A program made the position numbers and the translations under genes. Below, piece by piece: positions 1 through 6,216 of a stretch of DNA of 8,987 nucleotides (position 1 is its first letter; every line of letters begins with the position of its first letter). Source of the stretch: Cyanobacteria bacterium HKST-UBA02 (GTDB lineage: Bacteria > Cyanobacteriota > Vampirovibrionia > Obscuribacterales > Obscuribacteraceae); assembly GCA_020431945.1 (NCBI GenBank), contig JAGQHH010000318.1:1-8987 (forward strand). Reading direction: 5' to 3'. A model generated the notes under the pieces. It saw only the letters and a program-made list of their open reading frames with translations. It had not been told where the DNA came from and did no database searches.

Positions 1-804
1 ATTGCACTTGCAAGGTTCAAGCTCTGGCTCCTGGATAACTGCAAGACCGAAGAGAGGCTGGCTCTGCTCGGACATCTCGATATGCCCGGAGTGAAAAGAT
101 CGGGAAGCCTTCTTAGGATCCTGAAAGACCTCCACCTGCCCGATGACATACTGGGAGACCTCGATTGCACGGGATTGGCAGGGCGGGGAGCAGACTTCTG
201 CGGTCGCTATGAAATCCTCTTCGAGGCACTCCGAGCCGAACTGGCGCAATCAGACGGCGATCTGGACAGGGCCTTCGCGGCAACGATGACCCCCGAGAAT
301 CTACTCAGGGTTTTCGGTCCCGATGCCGTCCACAACCCGGCAAGACCATTCCACGAGCACTTTGCCGACCGCACCCGTCTCGCCCTCACACTCTATGAAA
401 GGAAAAGCAATCCTTATCTATGCCAGGTGCTCGACGGCTGTTTTGCGGACGGAGCGCTCTATCCCTGGCTGACCATGGAAGCACCGGAGACCCTTCCTTC
501 CCTATCTTTCGAGACCGGCACCATGATCGGCTTTCTGAGCAGACAGCAAAGCGGCTCTCTTGATTTTCTCCATCTCTCGAACATTCTCGACTGGCTCGAG
601 GCCGAAACCGCCGAGAGCCTTCTTGCAAAGGCGTCCCGTGCTCTCGCTCCCGGAGGGCTGTTGATTGTACGGCAGCTAAATTCGAGTCTCGACATCCGCT
701 CTTTCCGGGAGGGTCTCGCCTGGCTCCCCGAGCTTTCCGAGAATCTCCTGGCGTCCGAGAGAAGCTTCTTCTACAGGGATCTTCATGTGGGGATAAAACT
801 ATGA
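1..804 (+). CDS. DUF3419 / BtaA-like 3-amino-3-carboxypropyl transferase, 5' partial
   Basis: The frame is open from base 1 with no stop, so the gene starts left of the window and an ATG at 82 is probably internal. About 267 C-terminal residues are visible. They follow the DUF3419/BtaA pattern: a leucine-rich stretch at the left edge (FKLWLLDN), then HFADRTRLAL, then ERKSNPYLCQVLDG, and the diagnostic block LHLSNILDWLEAETAESLL, which matches the family's 'NLSDIFEW' segment. After it come GGLLIVRQLN and the terminal RSFFYRDLHVG. Known BtaA enzymes move the 3-amino-3-carboxypropyl group of S-adenosylmethionine to diacylglycerol in betaine-lipid synthesis. Most of the SAM-binding N-terminal half lies outside the window. 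The stop overlaps the next start as ATGA, implying translational coupling. Family membership is fairly clear. The acceptor is not, because the downstream genes are not btaB-like and the protein could act on another substrate. Confidence 0.75.
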   Translation: MALARFKLWLLDNCKTEERLALLGHLDMPGVKRSGSLLRILKDLHLPDDILGDLDCTGLAGRGADFCGRYEILFEALRAELAQSDGDLDRAFAATMTPENLLRVFGPDAVHNPARPFHEHFADRTRLALTLYERKSNPYLCQVLDGCFADGALYPWLTMEAPETLPSLSFETGTMIGFLSRQQSGSLDFLHLSNILDWLEAETAESLLAKASRALAPGGLLIVRQLNSSLDIRSFREGLAWLPELSENLLASERSFFYRDLHVGIKL

Positions 805-1766
805 ACAAGGCGATGATCGTGCACGAGCTCATAAAAGCCGGGAACGCGAGCCTCGAGGAATTCGAGGCGAGCTTCTCCTACCCCCTGGGGGAAGGCCGGC
901 GCTTTCATATATCCCACGGCAAGGACTATGGTCTCTTCTTTCGAAGCATGGGCGAAAGCGCAGTACTCGTCGCCGAAGGCAGGAACGGACCGGTCGCCAC
1001 CATAGCGGTGTGCCTTCGAGAGCTCAGGGCTCCGGACGGATCGCATACAAGCTGCGCTTATATAGGTGATCTCAAGCTTTCTGCTTCTGCCGGATCGGGC
1101 CGGGCGCTCCTCGCCCTGCTCAGAGATCTCCAGAGCTGGTGCATGGTCAGAACAGGAGCAGCGGTAGCCGTAGTAATGGAGGGGACTGCGATGACCCCAG
1201 AGCGATACAGCGGCCGCCTCGGTCTTGCTCCCATGGAACGCCTCGGAAGCTTCGCCATCTATCAGATGCCGGCGCGTCTCTGCCCCGGTCGACTCAGGCA
1301 CGAGGTAGCAATGATCACTCCTCTAGATGCAATAGGACTTGCCGAAAAACTGAGTCGCCCGGAGTATCGCTTCGCCATCGAAAAACGTGATACCCGGCGC
1401 TCTCTCATGGCACCGGTCTGGCTCAAGACCAGATCAGAGAAAGCAGTCGCCTGTCTCGAAGATACCCGGATGGCCAAGCGACTTTTCCGAGAAGACGGCA
1501 GCGAGATCAGGAACTGCCATCTGACTTGCTTTCAATTCGAGGATCCCGATGAGGCCAGGTCTATTATCACAGCCGCAAGAGATCTGGCTTTTAGAGCCGG
1601 ATTCGAAGCGATTTTCATGTCTCTGGACAGCGAACGCACCGAGATCCTCTCCGAGACTCTCGCAGATCCGGACCTGCCGCCACCGTCCGGTGCCCTCGTA
1701 TATGGTGCCGGTTGTTTAATTGCCGACCGGCATAACAACTGGTATATAAATTCCTCTGAGGTGTAA
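801..1766 (+). CDS. GNAT-fold N-acetyltransferase-like protein
   Basis: A 321-residue protein. The N-terminal half shows a GNAT core: a strand with VAEGRNGPVATIAVCLREL (about 56-75), then YIGDLKLSASAGSGRALLALL (about 87-107). The latter matches motif A, where an acidic YIGDL strand is followed by the G-S-G pyrophosphate-binding turn and helix that hold acetyl-CoA. The basic residue usual at the start of the Q/RxxGxG/A loop is not obvious. Residues 190-321 look like a second, degenerate half, with a helix-rich stretch, IFMSLDSER and the ending HNNWYINSSEV. This could be a tandem GNAT in which only the first domain binds the cofactor. The start is supported by GGGGA at 789-793, seven bases before ATG, and by the ATGA overlap with the BtaA-like gene. 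Substrate unknown. The context suggests acylation of a product of the neighbouring enzymes, which is inference. Confidence 0.65.
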   Translation: MNKAMIVHELIKAGNASLEEFEASFSYPLGEGRRFHISHGKDYGLFFRSMGESAVLVAEGRNGPVATIAVCLRELRAPDGSHTSCAYIGDLKLSASAGSGRALLALLRDLQSWCMVRTGAAVAVVMEGTAMTPERYSGRLGLAPMERLGSFAIYQMPARLCPGRLRHEVAMITPLDAIGLAEKLSRPEYRFAIEKRDTRRSLMAPVWLKTRSEKAVACLEDTRMAKRLFREDGSEIRNCHLTCFQFEDPDEARSIITAARDLAFRAGFEAIFMSLDSERTEILSETLADPDLPPPSGALVYGAGCLIADRHNNWYINSSEV

Positions 1767-1769
1767 GAG

Positions 1770-2477
1770 ATGAGAAGAAGAACCAACTATGTGCTCGACC
1801 TCGCCCATATAAGGCTCGAAGAGGAGCGCCCCACAGATGGGGACTTCTTCACCAGCCTCAAAGACGGCAGTATGACTCTGGAGGAGTTTCGACTCACTCA
1901 AGAGCAGTTCTATCACGCTGTCAATTATTACTCCCAGCCAATCGCAGCACTATTTTCCCGGCTCAATGATCCGGCACTGCGTATGAAGCTCCTGCTCAAT
2001 CTTCTCGACGAGCATGGCAATATCGATCTGGAGCGCTGCCATACAATGACCTTCAAAGCCTTCCTCGAGGGTATCGAAGCCTGCGCCGATTCCCCGGAGG
2101 GACCCGAGGCTAAAGCATTCAATGCCGCCCTCACCGGTATATGCACCCACGAGAAGGAAGAGTTCGCCATGGCAGCCCTGGGCATGATCGAGCTCTGTTT
2201 CACCGAGATTTCCCAGGCGATAGCCGAAGGGGTGATCGAAAGAGGTTGGATGAAAGAGGAGGATCTCGCTCACTACAGCCTTCATGCCCATCTCGATATC
2301 GAGCACGCCACTACTCTTTTCGAGCTGGCCATGAGCATGGACAACGCTTCTGATCGCGCCATCACCGACGGACTCGCCTTCGGGCAGTTTCTGATCCTCA
2401 GACTCTATGAAGATCTTCTCTGCCGGAGTAGAAAAGCAATCCGCATGGAAAACAGGCGACCGGAGCTGGTTGCCTGA
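1770..2477 (+). CDS. Haem-oxygenase-like diiron oxidase/oxygenase (iron-containing redox enzyme family)
   Basis: A 235-residue, largely helical protein of the haem-oxygenase-like diiron superfamily (CADD, UndA, BesC and SznF are characterised members). Candidate metal ligands are E81 in LLDEHGNID, H91 in ERCHTMTF, E141 in GMIELCF, and H172, D176 and H179 in YSLHAHLDIEHATTLFEL. The last three reproduce the family's H-x3-D-x2-H motif. E81 to H91 gives a plausible E-x9-H first pair, with E88 as an alternative. The enzymes use Fe and O2 for N-oxygenation, C-C cleavage or desaturation. The usual length is 220-260, so this copy looks intact. An SD (GAGGTG, 1758-1763) lies six bases before ATG and overlaps the end of the GNAT gene, whose stop is three bases upstream. 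It is the last gene of the operon. Function is inferred from family only, and the substrate cannot be named. Confidence 0.75.
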   Translation: MRRRTNYVLDLAHIRLEEERPTDGDFFTSLKDGSMTLEEFRLTQEQFYHAVNYYSQPIAALFSRLNDPALRMKLLLNLLDEHGNIDLERCHTMTFKAFLEGIEACADSPEGPEAKAFNAALTGICTHEKEEFAMAALGMIELCFTEISQAIAEGVIERGWMKEEDLAHYSLHAHLDIEHATTLFELAMSMDNASDRAITDGLAFGQFLILRLYEDLLCRSRKAIRMENRRPELVA

Positions 2478-2615
2478 GCATGATTTCTAAAGTTCCATGT
2501 TTCTGGTATCGGTGCTCGACCGGGCTGGTTCTCTAGATACTATCCAGGGTCTGTACTCAGTCTGTCCCCCTCGATCTCTCCCGTACCGGGCACCGAATCC
2601 CAGCAACATCTACTC

Positions 2616-2635
2616 CTGCTGCAATAGCACAGCAG
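2616..2635. terminator. Weak hairpin in the convergent gap
   Basis: CTGCTG (2616-2621) and CAGCAG (2630-2635) form a six-base-pair stem with an eight-base loop. It lies four bases beyond the stop of the exported-protein gene and 138 bases after the stop of the diiron oxidase. Both genes converge on this 161-base gap, so a shared terminator is expected here. No T run follows on either strand, which makes intrinsic termination doubtful. Nothing else in 2478-2638 is recognisable. Confidence 0.25.
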
Positions 2636-2638
2636 TAA

Positions 2639-3595
2639 TTATTCGATGCCGGATCTATAAATAAGGACATCGCGGCTCGGGTCGGGGTTTCTCAAGATAT
2701 AGCGTCCCTCACCGGAGCGGATGAATTGGCCGGCTTGCCTGAAGTCATACTTACCGCCCCCTTTCAGGAACTCCCTGTCAGCCTCGAAGACTACTTGCAA
2801 TTTTCCCCGGGGCGGAGCCCAGTAGCGGGATGTCCCGAGCAGATAGACGATCTCATAGGAATCTCCCTGAGGAACCGGGCTCTTATAGCTGATCTCGAGC
2901 TCCTCGGAGCGTCCCCTTACGGTCAGGTCGAAAACATACCAGATAAGACACTGACCCCGGATGACGAAGTCGTCATCGCCATAAACGACCCTGTCCAGGG
3001 TATCGACGATAACTTGCCGCCTTTTTGCTTTCAATCTAGAAATCCCGGCAAGGGCTCGGGCGGCTTCCTCTCGATTTTCTCCAAGAGGAGCCAGATCGAC
3101 GAAGCCGGGAGCCTCAGGAATCTTTTTCGCCAGCCCGGCAGCTAGCAGATCGCCTTCTATGCCATTCAACTCCCGGCGCGGATAGATGGTCGGTCTGGTC
3201 TTGCTCAACTCTCGCACAGTCAGACTCTTGCCACCATATACGACACTGATCGAGCTGACACCGCCGAAGCTGCCGCCGGCGGTGTAACCGTAGGTCACCG
3301 AAGGGAAACCGACTTTCAGAGTACGGCTACCGGAGCTAGTTTTGACGAGTCTATAGACTGCCTTATAGTCAACGCAGGGAATACTCATTTCGCCCTGACC
3401 GGAAAAAGCCGGTATGGCGTCCCTGCCACCATCGGTGATCACCAGCTTTTCGCTTTCGATCCTGATGTCCTCGACGGACCTCGGCACCACCGGCACGAGA
3501 CTGTGACCGGGACCGCCTATCGGAGCCGGATTTGCCAGAGCGCCCCGGGAAGATGCCACCAGGACCCATAGCGCTATCCAAAAGAGAATCTTCAT
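2639..3595 (-). CDS. Uncharacterised Sec-exported protein
   Basis: A 318-residue protein with a clear signal peptide: MK, a hydrophobic core of about 12 residues (ILFWIALWVLVA), then SSRGALA with likely cleavage after A21. The mature part starts NPAPIGGPG and looks beta-rich, with strands such as IRIESEKLVI (45-54), RTLKVGFPSVTY (91-102), LIWYVFDLTVRG (217-228) and GKLQVVFEADR (264-274). A charged helical stretch at 173-200 interrupts it. Only two cysteines remain after cleavage (C74, C216), so one disulfide is possible. The SESEKL-type opening followed by a GFP-type strand faintly recalls DUF4424, but I would not assign it. There is no lipobox and no C-terminal anchor, so it is probably periplasmic or secreted. 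It starts nine bases after the kinase stop with no clear SD, implying co-transcription and perhaps translational coupling. Function unknown; it might be a signal input or an output of the kinase. Confidence 0.7.
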   Translation of the reverse strand: MKILFWIALWVLVASSRGALANPAPIGGPGHSLVPVVPRSVEDIRIESEKLVITDGGRDAIPAFSGQGEMSIPCVDYKAVYRLVKTSSGSRTLKVGFPSVTYGYTAGGSFGGVSSISVVYGGKSLTVRELSKTRPTIYPRRELNGIEGDLLAAGLAKKIPEAPGFVDLAPLGENREEAARALAGISRLKAKRRQVIVDTLDRVVYGDDDFVIRGQCLIWYVFDLTVRGRSEELEISYKSPVPQGDSYEIVYLLGTSRYWAPPRGKLQVVFEADREFLKGGGKYDFRQAGQFIRSGEGRYILRNPDPSRDVLIYRSGIE

Positions 3596-3604
3596 AAAGA
3601 AAGC

Positions 3605-4723
3605 TCAGCGATCGGCGGACTGCGGGATGGTGAAACAGAAGCGGCTGCCTTTGCCGACCTCGCTCTCCACCCAGATCCTGCCGTTGTGTCGCTCGACGAA
3701 AGCCTTGCAGATGGCCAGACCGAGACCGAATCCACGACGCTTGAGACCCTTGGGCTGGGCGAGCTGGCGATAGCGCTCGAAGATCATGGGCTGGCTCTCC
3801 TCGGGGATGCCAGGTCCCTGATCGATCACCTGGAACTTGACTTTCAGCCCTTCGATGCCTGCCACCACCTTTACCACCGAATTCTCCGGCGAGTACTTGA
3901 TCGCATTGGAGATCAGATTGATAAGCACCTGGACTATCCGATCCTCGTCGGCAAAAAGCACGTCATTGGTAATATCCGATTCGAGCTTTATCGAAGCTTG
4001 CTGCGCCGCTCCCATGGAAGCGGATATGGCCTTGTCGATGATTGCCCGCACCGACGTCTCCTGGCGTTCTATATCGATGGTCCCGGACTCGACTTTCTCG
4101 GCATCCAGGAGGTCTTTGACCAGCGAGATCAGATAGTCCGAGCTCGACTGGGCCCGGGCAATAGCCCGGTGACCGGCAGGATTGAGCTCTCCATAAGCGT
4201 TTTGATCGAGGAGGGTGAGGACGCCGTTGATGGAAGTGAGCGGTGTGCGCAAGTCGTGACTGACCATGGCCACCAGGTCTTGCTTCAATTGCTCGAGCCG
4301 GTGTCTTTCGGTTATATCCTGGATATGGACGAAACTGCGCCGGTTCCCGAAGATATCGAGGTCATTGACATAGATCTCGGTGACGAACATCTCGCCGCCC
4401 TTGCGCCGGCCCACCAGTCGCACCGGCTCATGACCGACTTTCACCGACTCGGTATCCGGGAAAAGGAAGCTCACAGGCTGCCCGACAAGCTCTTCAGGAG
4501 CATAGTGGAAAAACTCCTGGGTGCGCTTGTTAGTCACCTCGATCTTATGATCGGTGCTCAGCACCACCAGAGCAAGCGGCACGCTGGTAAGAATCTTGCG
4601 AATGTTCTCGTGATTCTTGTAGATATTTTTCTTGAGCGCCTCGAGCTCCGAAGCCTGCTTCTTTGCAAGCTCGCTGAGCTCGTTATAGGTGAGAGGCTCA
4701 GCCTGGCTGTTGGAAGAATCCAC
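3605..4723 (-). CDS. Cytoplasmic PAS-domain sensor histidine kinase
   Basis: 372 residues from a GTG start. The order is a short coiled coil (about 12-45), a PAS domain (about 45-137, ending in the typical FVHIQDITERHRLEQLKQDL), a HisKA dimerisation domain with the H box VSHDLRTPLTSI (phosphorylated His156), and a HATPase domain. The HATPase shows the N box LINLISNAIKYSP, the G1 box DQGPGIP, the F box IFERYRQ and the G2 box GFGLGLAI. All catalytic boxes look intact, so the kinase should be active. There is no transmembrane segment or signal peptide, so it senses a cytoplasmic cue or binds a partner. I chose GTG because AAAGGA (complement of 4733-4738) lies nine bases upstream. A TTG at 4753 would add ten residues but has no SD. 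No response regulator is adjacent. It probably forms a two-gene unit with the exported protein downstream and is divergent from the Nudix gene. Confidence 0.9.
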   Translation of the reverse strand: MDSSNSQAEPLTYNELSELAKKQASELEALKKNIYKNHENIRKILTSVPLALVVLSTDHKIEVTNKRTQEFFHYAPEELVGQPVSFLFPDTESVKVGHEPVRLVGRRKGGEMFVTEIYVNDLDIFGNRRSFVHIQDITERHRLEQLKQDLVAMVSHDLRTPLTSINGVLTLLDQNAYGELNPAGHRAIARAQSSSDYLISLVKDLLDAEKVESGTIDIERQETSVRAIIDKAISASMGAAQQASIKLESDITNDVLFADEDRIVQVLINLISNAIKYSPENSVVKVVAGIEGLKVKFQVIDQGPGIPEESQPMIFERYRQLAQPKGLKRRGFGLGLAICKAFVERHNGRIWVESEVGKGSRFCFTIPQSADR

Positions 4724-4732
4724 TCCCGAAGT

Positions 4733-4738
4733 TCCTTT
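4733..4738 (-). promoter_or_regulatory. SD site deciding the kinase start
   Basis: On the minus strand this reads AAAGGA, nine bases before a GTG (4723-4721). The competing TTG codon at 4753-4751 is preceded only by pyrimidines. This favours the shorter protein. Confidence 0.45.
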
Positions 4739-4773
4739 ATAAGCAAGAGACAAGGAAAGATTACACTATTTAG

Positions 4774-4788
4774 CCCGGTTCGCCCGGG
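4774..4788. promoter_or_regulatory. GC-rich inverted repeat in the divergent kinase/Nudix region
   Basis: CCCGG (4774-4778), a TTCGC loop, then CCGGG (4784-4788), in the middle of the 86-base gap between two divergent genes. It lies just upstream of the -10 proposed for the Nudix gene. It could be an operator for both genes or a chance GC-rich palindrome. Confidence 0.25.
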
Positions 4789-4797
4789 GCGATCTGC

Positions 4798-4803
4798 TAA
4801 AAT
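4798..4803 (+). promoter_or_regulatory. Possible -10 element of the Nudix-TPR operon
   Basis: TAAAAT matches the sigma-70 -10 consensus at five of six positions. Transcription starting seven bases downstream would begin at base 4810, the A of the Nudix ATG, giving a leaderless mRNA. That fits the absence of any SD in the preceding bases. No -35 match is seen at 4775-4780, so confidence is modest. Confidence 0.35.
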
Positions 4804-4809
4804 CCCGTC

Positions 4810-5364
4810 ATGAAAACTGCTAATCCCTGGAAAACACAAGGCACCAGGCTGATTTACGACAATGCCTGGATAACCGTGCGGGAAGACGAAGTGGTCAGAC
4901 CGGACGGTGAGAAAGGCATTTATGGCGTGGTTCACTTCAAGAACAAAGCCATAGGAGTTCTCGCTCTCACCCCGGACCGGCATCTCTACCTGGTAGGGCA
5001 GCACCGCTATCCCCTGGACCTCTACTCATGGGAGATCCCGGAAGGTGGCTGCCCGGAAGACGAAGACCCCCTCGAGGCTGCTCAAAGAGAGCTCCAGGAA
5101 GAGACCGGTCTCACGGCCAGGAACTGGAAGCTCCTGGGCACCGCTCATCTGAGTAATTCGGTGAGCGACGAACTCGCCCTCTGGTATCTCGCCACCGATC
5201 TCGTCGAAGGCGAAGCCAGTCCCGAAGGGACTGAAGAGCTTCTGGTCAAGAAAGTGCCTTTCGAGGATGCGGTCACCATGGCCATCGAAGGAGAGATCAC
5301 CGACTCTTTGTCGGTGCTCGCCATCACCAACCTGGCAGTCCTGCTGCAGAGAGGAAAAATATGA
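4810..5364 (+). CDS. Nudix hydrolase, ADP-ribose pyrophosphatase type
   Basis: 184 residues, the usual length for ADP-ribose/nucleotide-sugar pyrophosphatases. A perfect Nudix box (G-x5-E-x7-R-E-U-x-E-E-x-G-U) spans G79 to L101: E85 sits after five residues, then come R93-E94-L95, E97-E98 and G100-L101. The glutamates bind Mg2+. Just before it, QHRYPLDLYSWEIPEGG is the typical lead-in of the NudF-like ADPRase group. These enzymes split ADP-ribose or related nucleotide sugars into AMP and a sugar phosphate, in cytoplasmic housekeeping or NAD turnover. After the box, HLSNSVSDE stands where classical ADPRases have 'SPG-SDE', so the marker proline is absent and the preferred substrate may differ. 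No SD precedes the ATG. The stop overlaps the TPR gene start (ATGA), so the two are coupled. Confidence 0.9.
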   Translation: MKTANPWKTQGTRLIYDNAWITVREDEVVRPDGEKGIYGVVHFKNKAIGVLALTPDRHLYLVGQHRYPLDLYSWEIPEGGCPEDEDPLEAAQRELQEETGLTARNWKLLGTAHLSNSVSDELALWYLATDLVEGEASPEGTEELLVKKVPFEDAVTMAIEGEITDSLSVLAITNLAVLLQRGKI

Positions 5365-6146
5365 TTCGCACCCGAGCCATCGACGCCAGACATTCTAATG
5401 ATCCGCGTTACAAGCGCTGGAAGGCTCGTTTTCGTTCCGGGGTTCTGGCTTACGAAGAAGGAAAATTCGACGAGGCAAGACATGTTCTCTTTCTCGCCCT
5501 TCGCGCTGCCGAGCAGCTCGACGAGAGCGACTTCGCAGTGCCGGCTTGCTATCTCGCCCTTGGCGTTCTCGAGACCGATATCGGCAAAATGGAACAGGCC
5601 AGGGAATCCCTGGCGAAAGCCGAGAACCTTCTCAAGAACCAGCAGGGCGATGATTGTCGCGAGCTTTATGCCTGCCTTCTCCGCTACAAAGCCGACTGGT
5701 TCGACCGCAATCACGACAAAGCGCAAGCCGAGAAGCTCTTGCGAGAATCGGTCAAGATACTCAGAGAGCTGGGAGTGGACAGCTCGGTGCAACTGGCCAA
5801 TTCCCTTTCGGATCTCTGCTTTCTTCTCGTCCGAGTCGGTCGTCTTGATGAAGCCGAAGACCTTATTCTGGCCGCCATGGACATTTATGCGAGCACTGTC
5901 GGCAGAGCGGACCCGGCTTACGACTGGGCCAAGATGATCTATCAGATCTGCCTGAACAAGCAAGATGAAGAGGCACTCTTCGACGCTTTCGAGATGTCGG
6001 CGACCTCTCTCCAGTACAAGGTCGGCGCCCAGAATCCCCACCTGGTGCGAGCCCTGAAGATCTATGCTCATGCTCTGAAAGAGAGAGGGATGAAAGACAA
6101 TCTCGAGCGTGCCCGGGACAAATTCACCGCTCTCATCAAGCATTAA
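5361..6146 (+). CDS. Tetratricopeptide-repeat (TPR) protein
   Basis: A 261-residue helical protein with several TPR-like helix pairs. The clearest are residues 21-54 (YEEGKFDEARHVLFLALRAA), 62-93 (GVLETDIGKMEQARESLAKA), about 100-137 (KAQAEKLLRESVKILREL) and 143-179 (LVRVGRLDEAEDLILAAMDIY). Less regular repeats follow up to the end. The spacing and the G-x-x-x-x-A pattern are typical, so it should form a superhelical scaffold that binds partner proteins. There is no signal peptide, membrane segment or enzymatic domain, so it is presumably cytoplasmic. It starts within the Nudix stop codon (ATGA) and has its own SD (AGGA, 5352-5355) five bases before ATG. It is the last gene before a strong hairpin. 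The tight coupling suggests it acts with the Nudix enzyme, but no partner can be named. Confidence 0.85.
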   Translation: MIRTRAIDARHSNDPRYKRWKARFRSGVLAYEEGKFDEARHVLFLALRAAEQLDESDFAVPACYLALGVLETDIGKMEQARESLAKAENLLKNQQGDDCRELYACLLRYKADWFDRNHDKAQAEKLLRESVKILRELGVDSSVQLANSLSDLCFLLVRVGRLDEAEDLILAAMDIYASTVGRADPAYDWAKMIYQICLNKQDEEALFDAFEMSATSLQYKVGAQNPHLVRALKIYAHALKERGMKDNLERARDKFTALIKH

Positions 6147-6153
6147 AACCCCC

Positions 6154-6216
6154 GGTTCCGGGAGCTGCAAATGCAGCACCCGGAACCACCTTCGAAAAAA
6201 ACTCTTCTTTTTTGAA
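6154..6216. terminator. Strong, probably bidirectional terminator
   Basis: GGTTCCGGG (6154-6162) pairs perfectly with CCCGGAACC (6179-6187). Inside it GCTGCA (6164-6169) pairs with TGCAGC (6172-6177) across a single A/A mismatch, giving about 14 pairs in total. On the + strand a second A7/T6 hairpin (6191-6216) ends in TTTTTT. On the minus strand the main stem is followed by a TTTT run (complement of 6145-6148). It lies between the converging TPR gene (stop 6146) and LysM gene (stop 6217), so it can serve both. Confidence 0.8.

Noticed and set aside
3686..4813. 375-residue open frame on the + strand opposite the kinase
   Set aside because: The minus strand encodes every histidine-kinase box intact. 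The + frame runs past the Nudix start and matches nothing.
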